Shown here: piece after piece, positions 16,171 through 24,781 of the stretch
How the letters are laid out: the number at the start of each line of letters is the position of its first letter
Numbering within the stretch: the first letter of the stretch is position 1
Assembly: GCA_963789355.1 (NCBI GenBank)
Contig: CAWBKK010000010.1
Coordinates: 434,001 to 498,000, forward strand
Reading direction: 5' to 3'
DNA: 64,000 nt
Source: Gaiellasilicea sp963789355
Lineage (GTDB): Bacteria; Actinomycetota; Thermoleophilia; Gaiellales; Gaiellaceae
Program-made: the position numbers and the translations under genes
The notes under the pieces: generated by a model
What the model was told of the DNA's origin: nothing
The model's database searches: none
What the model saw: only the letters and a program-made list of their open reading frames with translations

Positions 16171-16711
16171 GCAGCTCCTCTCGCACGAGCTCCAGGAAGC
16201 GCTCGTGGACGCGCGTGTCGCCGGTCAGCTCCGGGTGGAACGAGGCGACGAGGAAACGACCGTCGCGGAGCAGCACCGGCACGCCCTCGTGGCTCGCCAG
16301 CACCTCCACGCCGGGCCCTGCCTCGGTCACGCGCGGAGCCCGGATGAAGACGCCGCGCAATGGCTCGCCGCCGTCGCCGAGGTCGAGGTCGGCCTCGAAG
16401 CTCGCACGCTGCCGGCCGTAGCCGTTGCGCTCGACGTCGATGTCGACGAGGCCGAGGTGCGTGCGGTCGAGCAGGATCATCCCCGCGCACGTTCCGAAGA
16501 CGGGGCCGTCGAAGTCGCGCACTGCGTCGTCGAGGCCGTAGAGGCGCATCAGCCGGCGGATCGCCGTCGATTCCCCGCCCGGGATCACGAGCCCGTCGAG
16601 GCCCTCGAGCAGATCGGGAAGCCGTACCTCGACGACGTCGGCGCCGAGCGCACGCAGGATCGCGCAGTGCTCCCGGAAGTTCCCCTGGACTGCGAGGACG
16701 CCGATCTTCAT
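16157..16711 (-). CDS. pdxT: Pyridoxal 5'-phosphate synthase glutaminase subunit PdxT
   Basis: A 184-residue class I glutamine amidotransferase that supplies ammonia to PdxS. The nucleophile is C75 in FGTCAGMI, the catalytic His/Glu pair is H160/E162 in SFHPELTGD, and the PGGEST oxyanion loop is at about 44-49. The gene lies 40 bp downstream of pdxS and overlaps yebC by 14 nt. Confidence 0.96.
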   Translation of the reverse strand: MKIGVLAVQGNFREHCAILRALGADVVEVRLPDLLEGLDGLVIPGGESTAIRRLMRLYGLDDAVRDFDGPVFGTCAGMILLDRTHLGLVDIDVERNGYGRQRASFEADLDLGDGGEPLRGVFIRAPRVTEAGPGVEVLASHEGVPVLLRDGRFLVASFHPELTGDTRVHERFLELVREELHVGA

Positions 16712-16751
16712 GCCGTAATTGTAGGCGCGAGCCGGTCGCGAGCGTCCGGCG

Positions 16752-17636
16752 TTACCAGCCGCGCGTCTCGAGCAGCTCGGACGGCTCGAGCGACGCGGTC
16801 GAGATGCCGACCATCGGCTCGCCCAGGCCCGCAGAGACGCGGGCGAGGATGTCGGCGTCGCGGAAGTGCGTCGTCGCCTCGACGATCGCCTTCGCCCGGA
16901 GCGCCGGATCCCCCGACTTGAAGATGCCCGAGCCGACGAAGACGCCGTCGGCGCCGAGCTGCATGCAGAGGGCCGCGTCGGCGGGCGTCGCGATCCCGCC
17001 GGCGGTGAACGTCACCACGGGGAGCTTGCCGTTCTTGGCGACCCACGTGACGAGCTCGTGCGGAGCGCGCAGCTCCTTCGCCTCGGCGTAGAGCTCCTCC
17101 TCCCGGAGCGAGCCCAGCCGGCGGATGCCGCCGAAGACGGCGCGCATGTGCGTGACCGCGTTGACGACGTCGCCCGTGCCGGCCTCGCCCTTCGTGCGGA
17201 TCATCGCCGCCCCTTCGGCGATCCGCCGCAGCGCCTCGCCGAGATTGGTCGCGCCGCAGACGAATGGGATCTCGAACGCCCACTTGTCGACGTGGTGCGC
17301 GACGTCGGCGGGGGTGAGCACCTCGGACTCGTCGATGTAGTCGATCTCGAGCGACTGGAGGATCTGTGCCTCGACGAAGTGGCCGATGCGGCACTTGGCC
17401 ATCACGGGGATCGTGACGGCCTCCTGGATCTCCGTGATCATCGCCGGATCGGACATGCGCGCGACGCCGCCGTCACGGCGGATGTCGGCCGGAACGCGCT
17501 CGAGCGCCATGACCGCGACAGCCCCCGAGTCCTCTGCGATCTTCGCCTGCTCGGCGTCGACGACGTCCATGATCACGCCGCCCTTGAGCATCTCTGCGAG
17601 TCCGCTCTTGACCCGCATCGTCCCGGTCTCGGTCAT
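16752..17636 (-). CDS. pdxS: Pyridoxal 5'-phosphate synthase lyase subunit PdxS
   Basis: A 294-residue TIM-barrel enzyme that makes PLP from ribose 5-phosphate, glyceraldehyde 3-phosphate and ammonia. D24, K81 (VMAKCRIGHF) and K149 (IRTKGEAGTG) are the known catalytic residues, and the phosphate-binding GGIATPADAA and GVFVGSGIFK loops are intact. The start is taken at the ATG at 17636 (MTETGTMRVKSGLAEMLKGG); a frame opening nine codons earlier adds a non-conserved extension. Confidence 0.96.
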   Translation of the reverse strand: MTETGTMRVKSGLAEMLKGGVIMDVVDAEQAKIAEDSGAVAVMALERVPADIRRDGGVARMSDPAMITEIQEAVTIPVMAKCRIGHFVEAQILQSLEIDYIDESEVLTPADVAHHVDKWAFEIPFVCGATNLGEALRRIAEGAAMIRTKGEAGTGDVVNAVTHMRAVFGGIRRLGSLREEELYAEAKELRAPHELVTWVAKNGKLPVVTFTAGGIATPADAALCMQLGADGVFVGSGIFKSGDPALRAKAIVEATTHFRDADILARVSAGLGEPMVGISTASLEPSELLETRGW

Positions 17637-17814
17637 TGCCAAAGAGTGTAGCCGCGCTCGCATCGAGCGCCCGAATGTGCGATGACTACTCCTACCGAAC
17701 GCGACTCCTCTCCCCCTCCAGACGGGCGTCGGTTCTGCGGCGTCGTCTGGCCCAGAAAGGGAGCGTTCGGGAGAGGGGTCGGCTCTCCGAGCAGGCCCCT
17801 CGCCTTTTGCGCAA

Positions 17815-17870
17815 GGGCACGGGCAGAGCCCGCGCCCGCGCGAAGACCCCTGAAGGGTCGCTGCGCGGCC
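17815..17870 (+). repeat. Double-hairpin dispersed repeat, copy B1
   Basis: Imperfect stem GGGCACGGGC/GCCCGCGCCC at 17815-17837 followed by the core CGAAGACCCCTGAAGGGTCGC at 17841-17861. It lies in the 290-bp gap between pdxS and the coiled-coil gene, facing an inverted copy 40 bp away. No protein gene is seen in the gap. Confidence 0.7.
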
Positions 17871-17908
17871 AAGAGCATCGTCGTTTCGCCTGCGTCAATG
17901 GGCGAGCC

Positions 17909-17966
17909 GGGAGCGAAGGCGACCCTTTAGGGGTTTTCGCGCGGCGACGGGCTTTGCCCGTTGCCC
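17909..17966 (-). repeat. Double-hairpin dispersed repeat, copy B2 (inverted)
   Basis: Minus-strand copy: stem GGGCAACGGGC with GCCCGTCGCC, then the variant core CGAAAACCCCTAAAGGGTCGC. It covers the last 13 or so codons and the stop of the coiled-coil gene, so that protein's C-terminal residues GNGQSPSPRENP are repeat-encoded. Confidence 0.7.
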
Positions 17967-19396
17967 TGCGCAACAAGAACCGGGTGTCCGAGCTGCTTCT
18001 CCCACCAGTCGGACTCGCGCTGCTCCATCTGCGTCTGCAGTTGACCGACGTACTGGGCGAGGTCGCTCTCCCGCTTGCCGAGGCGCAGTTCCAGCTCGCC
18101 GACAGTCTGCTCACGCTGCTCGAGCTTGATCTCGCGCAGCTCCGAGTCGGCCTCGAGGCGCGCCCAGCGCTCCTCGATCTCGGCCTCGCGCTCGTCGAGC
18201 TCCCGCATCCGGTCGGAGATCGACTCCTCGGTCTGGCCGAGACGCTTCTCCCGCCGCTCGACGCGCGCCCGGTTCGACTCGTGGAGCGTCTCGGAGCTCG
18301 TGATCTCGGCCTCTCTGGCAGCGAGCTCGCGGCGGAGGTCGTCGAGCCGGCGCGCCTCGTCCTCGAGGTGGGTGGCCGTCTGCTCCTCGGCCTCGTCGCG
18401 GCGCAGTTGCGACTCGCGGCGGTTCAGCTCGGCCTCGCGGGCGGCGAGCTCGGACTCCTTCGCGGCCACCTCGGCACGCTTCGCGCTCATGGCAGCGACC
18501 ACTTCGCCGGTGCCGGAGCGCTCTTCGGCCAGCCGTTCGAGATCGGCGGTCAGCCGGTCGGCCTTGGCCTTCAGCTCCGCCTCGCGGGCCGCGTGCGACT
18601 CCTCGCGGGCGGTCACGGCCGCGCGCGCCTTGATCAGCTCGCGCTCGCGCTCGGCAATGCCGCGGTCGCGCTCGGCAACCTCGGTCTCCTGCTCGCGAAG
18701 ACTCGACTCGCGCTGCTCGAGCACCGACTCGCGCGCTTCGACGAGCCCAGTCGTCTCGGCCCCACGGGCTTCGAGGTCGGCGAGGGCGCGCTCGAGCGCT
18801 CGCTCGCGCTGAGCGAGCGCTGCCTCGTGCTTCGCAAGCTCGGTCACGGCCGAGGCGCGATCGCGCTCGCCGACGCTCAGCTCGCGCAACTTGTTCGTGA
18901 TCTGCTTCTCGCGCTCGCTCGTGCGGCTCTCGGCGGCGCTGAGCTCCGACTTCAGCTCCGCGAGCCGCCGCTGCTCGGCGGCTGCCGCCTCCGCGCGCTT
19001 TGTGATCTCCTCCTCGCGTGCTTCGAGCGCCGCCTGGTGCGCGGCCAGCTTTGCCGCCCGGCCGTCGATCTCCTCCGAGCGGAGGGAGAGACTCTGCGCG
19101 TCGGTGTGCCCGTGGTTCAGCTGCTCCTGCAGCTCCGCAACCTCGTCGCGCAGGCTCTGCTCGCGCGCGAGCACCTGGACGAGATCGGCACGGAGCGCCT
19201 CGAGCTCGCCGAAGTCCGGAAGCGCGACGGCGGGCGCCGACGCAGCCGGCGGCTGTCCGGGCGCGGCCGCGGCCGACCGCGAGCTCTCCGGCTCGGCGGG
19301 CGGCTGGGCCTCCCCGACCTCACGGCTTCGCTCGAGCTTGCCGCGCAGACCGGTGCCGAAGCCACCCTCGGTCTCGTGGTGCTCCCGCGGCGCCAT
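17927..19396 (-). CDS. Long coiled-coil protein coupled to the Tad operon
   Basis: A 489-residue protein. About the first 70 residues are Pro/Ala-rich and disordered, then an almost continuous coiled coil runs from about residue 60 to 465 with Glu/Arg/Ala heptads, many repeating variants of LAAREAELNRRESQL and EREKQIT. It has no membrane segment. The last residues are encoded by a dispersed repeat. Its ATG shares a nucleotide with the tadC stop at 19396, so it is translated with the Tad genes. It could be a scaffold or polar landmark for the pilus motor. That role is inferred from position; no family is identified. Confidence 0.8.
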   Translation of the reverse strand: MAPREHHETEGGFGTGLRGKLERSREVGEAQPPAEPESSRSAAAAPGQPPAASAPAVALPDFGELEALRADLVQVLAREQSLRDEVAELQEQLNHGHTDAQSLSLRSEEIDGRAAKLAAHQAALEAREEEITKRAEAAAAEQRRLAELKSELSAAESRTSEREKQITNKLRELSVGERDRASAVTELAKHEAALAQRERALERALADLEARGAETTGLVEARESVLEQRESSLREQETEVAERDRGIAERERELIKARAAVTAREESHAAREAELKAKADRLTADLERLAEERSGTGEVVAAMSAKRAEVAAKESELAAREAELNRRESQLRRDEAEEQTATHLEDEARRLDDLRRELAAREAEITSSETLHESNRARVERREKRLGQTEESISDRMRELDEREAEIEERWARLEADSELREIKLEQREQTVGELELRLGKRESDLAQYVGQLQTQMEQRESDWWEKQLGHPVLVAQGNGQSPSPRENP

Positions 19397-20301
19397 CAGA
19401 AGAGCTTGGCGAGGTTGATGAATGCCGGCCCGAGAATGACGAGGAACATCGCCGGGAAGATGAAGAGCACGGTCGGGAAGAGCATCTTGATCGGCGACTT
19501 CATCGCCCGCTCCTCCGCGGCCGCCTGGCGCTTGAGCCGCGAGTCGGCAGCCTGCACGCGCAGGATCCGCCCGAGCGAGATCCCGAGCTGATCGGCCTGG
19601 ATGATCGCCCTGCTGAACGATGCGACCTCGGGTGCGGCGGCCCGCTCGGCCAGCTTCTTGAGCGCGTCCTGGCGGGACTCGCCGATCCGGATCTCGCCCA
19701 GCGTGAGCGCGAACTCCTCGGCAAGGGCTCCTTCCATGTGCTCGGTCAGCTTGTCGACGGCGCCGTCGAAGCCGAGGCCCGCCTCGACGGAGACGGCGAG
19801 CAGGTCGAGCGCATCCGGCAACTGGGCGCGGATCGCGTCCCGCCGCTTGCGGATGCGGATGCCGACGATGAAGCCCGGGGCGATGAAACCGCCCGCGCCG
19901 AAGATCATCGCGAAGAGGAAGCCGATCGTCGCCCCGCCGAGCATGCCGCCGAGGATCAACCCGACGAAGCCGAAGCCGATCGCGGCGGCGCCCTTCGCGG
20001 CGAGGAACATGGTCGGCGTCAGGGTCCGCCCCATGCCGGCGGCGAGCAGCCGGGCGCCGATCGCCTCCATCGTCAGGCGCGGGTTCAGCCGGAGCACGAT
20101 CCGGGCGAGCGAGCCCGCGGCCGGGACGATCACGCGCTCATGGAAATGCAGCCGCTCGAAGCCGGCGATCGTCGACCGGATCCGGCCGTACTCGGCCGCG
20201 CGCCGGATCGCGTTCTGGCGCTCCCGGGACGGCTGGGTGACGACCTCGCCGGCGAAGTACGCGGCGGCAGCGAGCAAGAGGACGGCAAGTGCGAGAACCA
20301 T
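19396..20301 (-). CDS. tadC: TadC, type II/IV secretion inner-membrane platform protein
   Basis: A 301-residue T2SSF-family membrane protein. It has an N-terminal helix, a pair of helices around residues 105-150, the cytoplasmic T2SSF helical bundle (RAQLPDALDLLAVSVEAGLGFDGAVDKLTEHM... ISLGRILRVQAADSR) and a C-terminal membrane helix (FPTVLFIFPAMFLVILGPAFI). It would form the pilus assembly platform with TadB. It starts 4 bp after the tadB stop. Confidence 0.92.
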   Translation of the reverse strand: MVLALAVLLLAAAAYFAGEVVTQPSRERQNAIRRAAEYGRIRSTIAGFERLHFHERVIVPAAGSLARIVLRLNPRLTMEAIGARLLAAGMGRTLTPTMFLAAKGAAAIGFGFVGLILGGMLGGATIGFLFAMIFGAGGFIAPGFIVGIRIRKRRDAIRAQLPDALDLLAVSVEAGLGFDGAVDKLTEHMEGALAEEFALTLGEIRIGESRQDALKKLAERAAAPEVASFSRAIIQADQLGISLGRILRVQAADSRLKRQAAAEERAMKSPIKMLFPTVLFIFPAMFLVILGPAFINLAKLF

Positions 20302-20305
20302 GTGA

Positions 20306-22141
20306 TCAGCCCCTGAAGGAAACGATTCGACGGAGAAGGAGGCTGCCGAAGCCCATCATCAGCACTCCCGAGATCATCAGCTTGTGCCCGGTGGGCGTGT
20401 GGTAGAGCGGCTCCATGTACTCCCGGTTGACGAGCGTGATCGCCCCGAGCATGAAGAACGGGACGCCGACGAGCACGTACGCCGACGCTCGTCCCATCGC
20501 GGTGAGCGAGCGGATCTTGCGCGCGAACTGCTGTCGCTGGCGCACCGCCTCCGCGACCATGTCGAAGATCCCGGCGAGGCTGCCGCCGACCTGGCGCTGA
20601 ATCGTCACGGCCGTGACGACGAACGACAGGTTCTTCGAGCCGACGCGCTCGGCCATGTCTCCGAGCGCGGCGTCCATCGGCCGCCCGAGGCGCGTCTCGG
20701 TGAGCACCCGCTTGAACTCCTTGCTCGCGGGCGGCTGACCCTCTTCGACCACCGCCTGGATTCCCTGGCGGAAGCTGTGTCCTGCCTTCAGCGAGGCCGC
20801 GAGGGTGATCAGCAGGTCGGGCAGCTGATCTTCGAGCGCGGTGAGCCGGCGCTTCGCCTTGAACGCGACGAACATGACCGGCAGCGCGCCGCCGAACGCC
20901 AGCAGCACCAGCGAGAGCAGGAAGCCCGTGCCGAGCGCGGCGGCGAGCAGGACGAAGACGAAGGCGCTGCCTGCGCAGATGTAGATCAGCTCGACCGTCC
21001 TCAGCGGCAGGTCGGCCCGCTCCAGCAGGCGATGCAGCCGGTGCCAGACCTGGAGGTGCCCGAACGCTGCCTCGGTCGCCCGCATCACGGTCGACGCGGT
21101 CGCAAAGCGCTCCTGCGCCGGGCCGCGGGCGCGCTTGCGGTCGCCGTCGCCCAGATGCGGCTCGATCCGGCGCTTCAGCCCGGCGCCGAGCGGCGCGCGG
21201 AGCAGGAAGACCGTCGCAAGCAGCACGCAGAGACCGACGAAGGTGATCACGAAGGCCGGGCCGGCCCTGAGCAGCGGCGCAGGCACGGCCGCACCCCTGG
21301 AGACGCTGGGCGTCCCGGGCACGACGGCTCGGGCGGTGGCGCCGGCGGACGTCAGCTCGAGCTTCTCGCCGGGCCGGGCCGTCGTCACGTAGGACACCTG
21401 CCACGTCCGCCGCAGCTCCTGCGACAGCGACGTGTAGATGGCCTGCAACGACGCGGTCCCGCGCGCACCCTGGTAGCGGCCGCCCGTCTCCTCGGCCAGC
21501 CGCTCGAGCGGCGCGGGCCGGAAGCTCGGGCTTTCGATCGCGATCGGGTACACGGTCACCTCCGCTGCGCGCGCGGATGCGATCACCGAGCCGAGGCTGG
21601 CGTCGCTCGAGACCTCCTGGCCGTCGGTGAGCAGGACGAGCACGCGGGCGCCGCCACGCTCGGCCGCGAGGGCCTGCACCGAGAGGAGGACGGCGTCGTA
21701 GAGCGCCGTCCCGCGCACACGGTCGACGCGAATCCCCCGGAGCGCCGAGTCGGCGTCCGCAGAAGAGGTGGAGAAGTCGGTCAGCTGGATGGCGCGCTTG
21801 CCGACGGCGACGACCGCGATCCGGTCGCGGGCCGGCTTCGTTCTCACGAACGTGCGCGCGGCGGCCGACGCGTCCAGGATCGCCTGGCCCTGCATCGACT
21901 GCGACCGGTCGACCGCGAGCACGACGCTCTTCTCGCGCCCCAGGTTGGCGGCCTCGAAGCCGACCACTCGCTGCCCGTTCTCGAGGAGCGGAGGGACGCG
22001 CTTGGTCGGTGCCGTCGTCACGATCGTGGCCCGCACCGTCGGATACCCCGACGTGTCGACGGCCGTGATCCGGTGCGGCGCGGCCAGCGCTGCGCCGGGG
22101 AGCAGGGCGACCGCGAACGCCGCGACCAGCAGGCGCCTCAC
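20306..22141 (-). CDS. tadB: TadB with N-terminal signal peptide and VWA domain
   Basis: A 611-residue protein; GTG start at 22141 overlaps the cpaF stop (GTGA). It has a signal peptide (RRLLVAAFAVALLPGAALA), then a von Willebrand A domain of about residues 70-270 with an intact MIDAS (D78, S80, S82 in DRSQSM) and LLTDGQE. A transmembrane helix follows near residue 290, then a standard TadB: two membrane helices, the T2SSF bundle (LEDQLPDLLITLAASLKAGHSFRQGIQAV) and C-terminal helices. Stand-alone TadB is about 300 residues, so the extracytoplasmic VWA is an addition that may tie the platform to the cell surface or pilins. Confidence 0.9.
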   Translation of the reverse strand: MRRLLVAAFAVALLPGAALAAPHRITAVDTSGYPTVRATIVTTAPTKRVPPLLENGQRVVGFEAANLGREKSVVLAVDRSQSMQGQAILDASAAARTFVRTKPARDRIAVVAVGKRAIQLTDFSTSSADADSALRGIRVDRVRGTALYDAVLLSVQALAAERGGARVLVLLTDGQEVSSDASLGSVIASARAAEVTVYPIAIESPSFRPAPLERLAEETGGRYQGARGTASLQAIYTSLSQELRRTWQVSYVTTARPGEKLELTSAGATARAVVPGTPSVSRGAAVPAPLLRAGPAFVITFVGLCVLLATVFLLRAPLGAGLKRRIEPHLGDGDRKRARGPAQERFATASTVMRATEAAFGHLQVWHRLHRLLERADLPLRTVELIYICAGSAFVFVLLAAALGTGFLLSLVLLAFGGALPVMFVAFKAKRRLTALEDQLPDLLITLAASLKAGHSFRQGIQAVVEEGQPPASKEFKRVLTETRLGRPMDAALGDMAERVGSKNLSFVVTAVTIQRQVGGSLAGIFDMVAEAVRQRQQFARKIRSLTAMGRASAYVLVGVPFFMLGAITLVNREYMEPLYHTPTGHKLMISGVLMMGFGSLLLRRIVSFRG

Positions 22142-23601
22142 GGCGTGCTCCCGTAGGGAGCGGCGGAGAAGGTCGGGCGGCCTCCGGGCACCTCCTGGCG
22201 GAAGAACGTCGGCGGCAGGAGCACACCGTTCGCCGCCATCTTCTCGAGGAAGTGCGGCTTCAGCCCGCTGCACGCGAGCGGCATCAGGAGTCGCGACGTG
22301 CGGGTCACGGAGGCACTGTCCTCATCCGGCGCCTTCGCGACGAACAGGTCCTGCAGCGTGATCACGTCCGACTCCATCCGGAGCACCTCGGTGATGTGCG
22401 TGACCCGGCGGGAACCGTCGACGAGCCGTGAGATCTGCACGAGGACGTCGAACGCGCTCGAGGTCTGCTCGCGGATCGCGCGCAGCGGCAGGTCGACGCC
22501 GGCGGTGAGCACGAGCGTCTCCAGCCGCGAAAGAGCGTCTCGCGGGGAGTTGGCATGGATGGTGGTCAGCGAGCCCTCGTGGCCCGTGTTCATCGCCTGG
22601 AGCATGTCGACCGTCTCGGCGCCGCGAACCTCGCCGACGATGATCCGGTCGGGCCGCATCCGGAGTGCGTTGCGGACGAGCTCGCGGATCCGGATCTCGC
22701 CCTGGCCCTCGATGTTCGCGGGCCGCGACTCGAGCGTGATCACGTGCTCCTGCTGGAGCTGGAGCTCGGCGGCGTCCTCGATCGTGACGATCCGCTCGTC
22801 GCCGGGGACGAACGACGAGAGGGCGTTCAGCATCGTGGTCTTACCGGTGCCGGTACCGCCCGAGATGAGCACGTTCAGCTTCCCCTTCACGCACGCGGCC
22901 AGGAACTGCGCCGCCTGCGGCGTCAGGGAGTTGAAGTTGATCAGGTCGTCCATCGTGTACGGGTCGCGGGCGAACTTCCTGATCGTCAGCGTCGGGCCCT
23001 TGAGCGAGAGCGGCGGGATGATCGCGTTGACGCGGCTGCCGTCGGGCAGGCGCGCGTCGACCATCGGCGATGCCTCGTCGACGCGGCGGCCGACCTGCGA
23101 GACGATCTTGTCGATGATCCGGAGCAGGTGCGCGTTGTCGACGAAGGCGGTGTCGGCGCGCTCCAGCCGGCCCTCCCGCTCCACGAAGATGACGTCGTGG
23201 GCGTTGACCATCACTTCCGTGACGGAGTCGTCGCGGAGGAACGGCTCGAGCGGCCCGTAGCCGAGCACGTCGTCGGTGATCTCGCGGACGATCCGGCGGC
23301 GCTCGTCGCGCGTCAGCGGCGTCCGGTCGAGCGCGAGCTGCTCGGTGACCGCGTGCAGGACGCGGTCGGTCAGGTCCTCTGCGGTCTCCCGCTTGAAGAG
23401 CTCCGGCCCGAGCTTGGCGATCACGGCGTGGTGAATGCCGCTCTTCAACTCTGCGTACGGATCTCCCGCACGCGGTGGCGTTGCAGCCTCGTGCTGCACC
23501 GCGGGGCTAGCAACGGGGCCGGCGAGAGCGACCGGACGCTCGTCGATCGCGCTCGCGGCCCCGTTCCCGTTCTGCTTCGAGAGTCTGTCGTGAAGACCCA
23601 T
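22138..23601 (-). CDS. cpaF: Pilus assembly ATPase CpaF/TadA
   Basis: A 487-residue GspE/VirB11-type ATPase that powers Tad pilus assembly. After a disordered N-terminus of about 45 residues, it has the N-terminal domain (GYGPLEPFLRDDSVTEVMVN), Walker A GGTGTGKT at 248-255, Asp box TIEDAAELQL, Walker B region MRPDRIIVGEVRG and His box TGHEGSLTTIHAN. The C-terminal extension of roughly 60 residues beyond the usual end (LLMPLACSGLKPHFLEKM...) is a little unusual. It lies 7 bp downstream of cpaE. Confidence 0.94.
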   Translation of the reverse strand: MGLHDRLSKQNGNGAASAIDERPVALAGPVASPAVQHEAATPPRAGDPYAELKSGIHHAVIAKLGPELFKRETAEDLTDRVLHAVTEQLALDRTPLTRDERRRIVREITDDVLGYGPLEPFLRDDSVTEVMVNAHDVIFVEREGRLERADTAFVDNAHLLRIIDKIVSQVGRRVDEASPMVDARLPDGSRVNAIIPPLSLKGPTLTIRKFARDPYTMDDLINFNSLTPQAAQFLAACVKGKLNVLISGGTGTGKTTMLNALSSFVPGDERIVTIEDAAELQLQQEHVITLESRPANIEGQGEIRIRELVRNALRMRPDRIIVGEVRGAETVDMLQAMNTGHEGSLTTIHANSPRDALSRLETLVLTAGVDLPLRAIREQTSSAFDVLVQISRLVDGSRRVTHITEVLRMESDVITLQDLFVAKAPDEDSASVTRTSRLLMPLACSGLKPHFLEKMAANGVLLPPTFFRQEVPGGRPTFSAAPYGSTP

Positions 23602-23608
23602 GGCTAGC

Positions 23609-24781
23609 TCACGCCCTGGCCAGCGCGAAGGTGCGCTTCTTCTTCGGCTGCTCCTGGACGAGCAGGGACTTGGCGACAGAGCGGATTGCCTTCGCGAAGT
23701 CGGACCCCGTGTCGTCGATCGCGGGCGGAGCGCCGCGGTTGACGCCGAGAGGCACGGCCCGGTCGGACGGCAGCTCGAAGCCGATCGTGATGTTGAGCGC
23801 CCCTTCGACCTCCTTCTTCTTCATCCCCACCTTCGAGTTGGCGCGATTGAGGACGAAGCGGATGCGGGAGGCCGGGAACGAGAGGAGCTCGAGCGTCTGC
23901 AGCGACAGCCGCACGTTCTTCAGCGTCGGCACGTCGAGCCCGCAGATCATCATCAGCTCGTCGGTGCGGTCGAGCGTCGCCAGCATCGGCCCGTGGAAGA
24001 ACGGCGAGGTGTCGACGACGATGATGTCGTACGACTCCCGCGCCACCTCGAGCAGCCGGGCGAGCTTGGACTCGGTCACGAGCTCGGCGTCCTCCGGGCG
24101 CAACGGCGCCGGCAGGACGTCGAGTCCGCACGTGTGCTTGGTGATGTAGCCGGCGAGCTTCTCGGAGTCGAGCTCGCCGGGGGCGACGACCAGGTCGTAG
24201 ATGGTCTTCGCCGGCTCGAGCCCGAGCATGATCGCGGCGTCGCCGAACTGGAGGTCGAGGTCGAGCAGGAGCGTGCGCCGGCCCTCGTACTTCGCGAACG
24301 ACGCCGCGAGGTTCGTGGCCGTGACCGTCTTGCCCGTCCCGCCCTTCGGCGAGAACACCGTCATGATCCGGCCGCGGCGGGACGTGCCGCCCTCGGCCTG
24401 GAGCCGCCGGCCGGCGTGACCGGCCTTGCGCAGCGCGAAGACGACGTTCTCGGTCAGCTGCGGCAGCAGCAGGACGTCGGCGACGCCCTCCGTGTCGAGC
24501 GCCTCCTCGAGCAGGGCCGAGGACTCGCCGGACGCGAGGATCACGATCGGCGCGCGGGTGTGCTCGCGGATCGCGGCCACCTCGCCGCCGGGGAACGTTG
24601 CCGACCGGGTTGCGTAAACGACGACCTGGAGATGCCCGCCGGCGAGTGCCGGTGCGGCCTCGGCGACGTGGTCGCTCCAGCCGACGAAATCGAGCTCGGG
24701 ATGCGAGGCGAGCGCGTCGCGCAGGCCGTCCAGTCCGTCGCACGAGCCGGTGACGTAGATGCGAATGCTCTCGGTGCTCAT
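23609..24781 (-). CDS. cpaE: CpaE/TadZ-type MinD-like localisation ATPase
   Basis: A 390-residue protein with an N-terminal receiver-like domain (about residues 5-115, lacking an obvious phospho-acceptor set) and a MinD/ParA ATPase domain with deviant Walker A KGGTGKT at 146-152 and DLDLQFGDAAIML. TadZ/CpaE proteins position Tad pilus machinery at the pole. The ATG at 24781 shares one base with the cpaB stop; a longer open frame upstream is antisense to cpaB and was not used. Confidence 0.92.
   Translation of the reverse strand: MSTESIRIYVTGSCDGLDGLRDALASHPELDFVGWSDHVAEAAPALAGGHLQVVVYATRSATFPGGEVAAIREHTRAPIVILASGESSALLEEALDTEGVADVLLLPQLTENVVFALRKAGHAGRRLQAEGGTSRRGRIMTVFSPKGGTGKTVTATNLAASFAKYEGRRTLLLDLDLQFGDAAIMLGLEPAKTIYDLVVAPGELDSEKLAGYITKHTCGLDVLPAPLRPEDAELVTESKLARLLEVARESYDIIVVDTSPFFHGPMLATLDRTDELMMICGLDVPTLKNVRLSLQTLELLSFPASRIRFVLNRANSKVGMKKKEVEGALNITIGFELPSDRAVPLGVNRGAPPAIDDTGSDFAKAIRSVAKSLLVQEQPKKKRTFALARA

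Noticed and set aside
20384..22156. A 590-codon open frame on the plus strand
   Set aside because: It is antisense to the VWA-TadB gene and shows only shadow composition.
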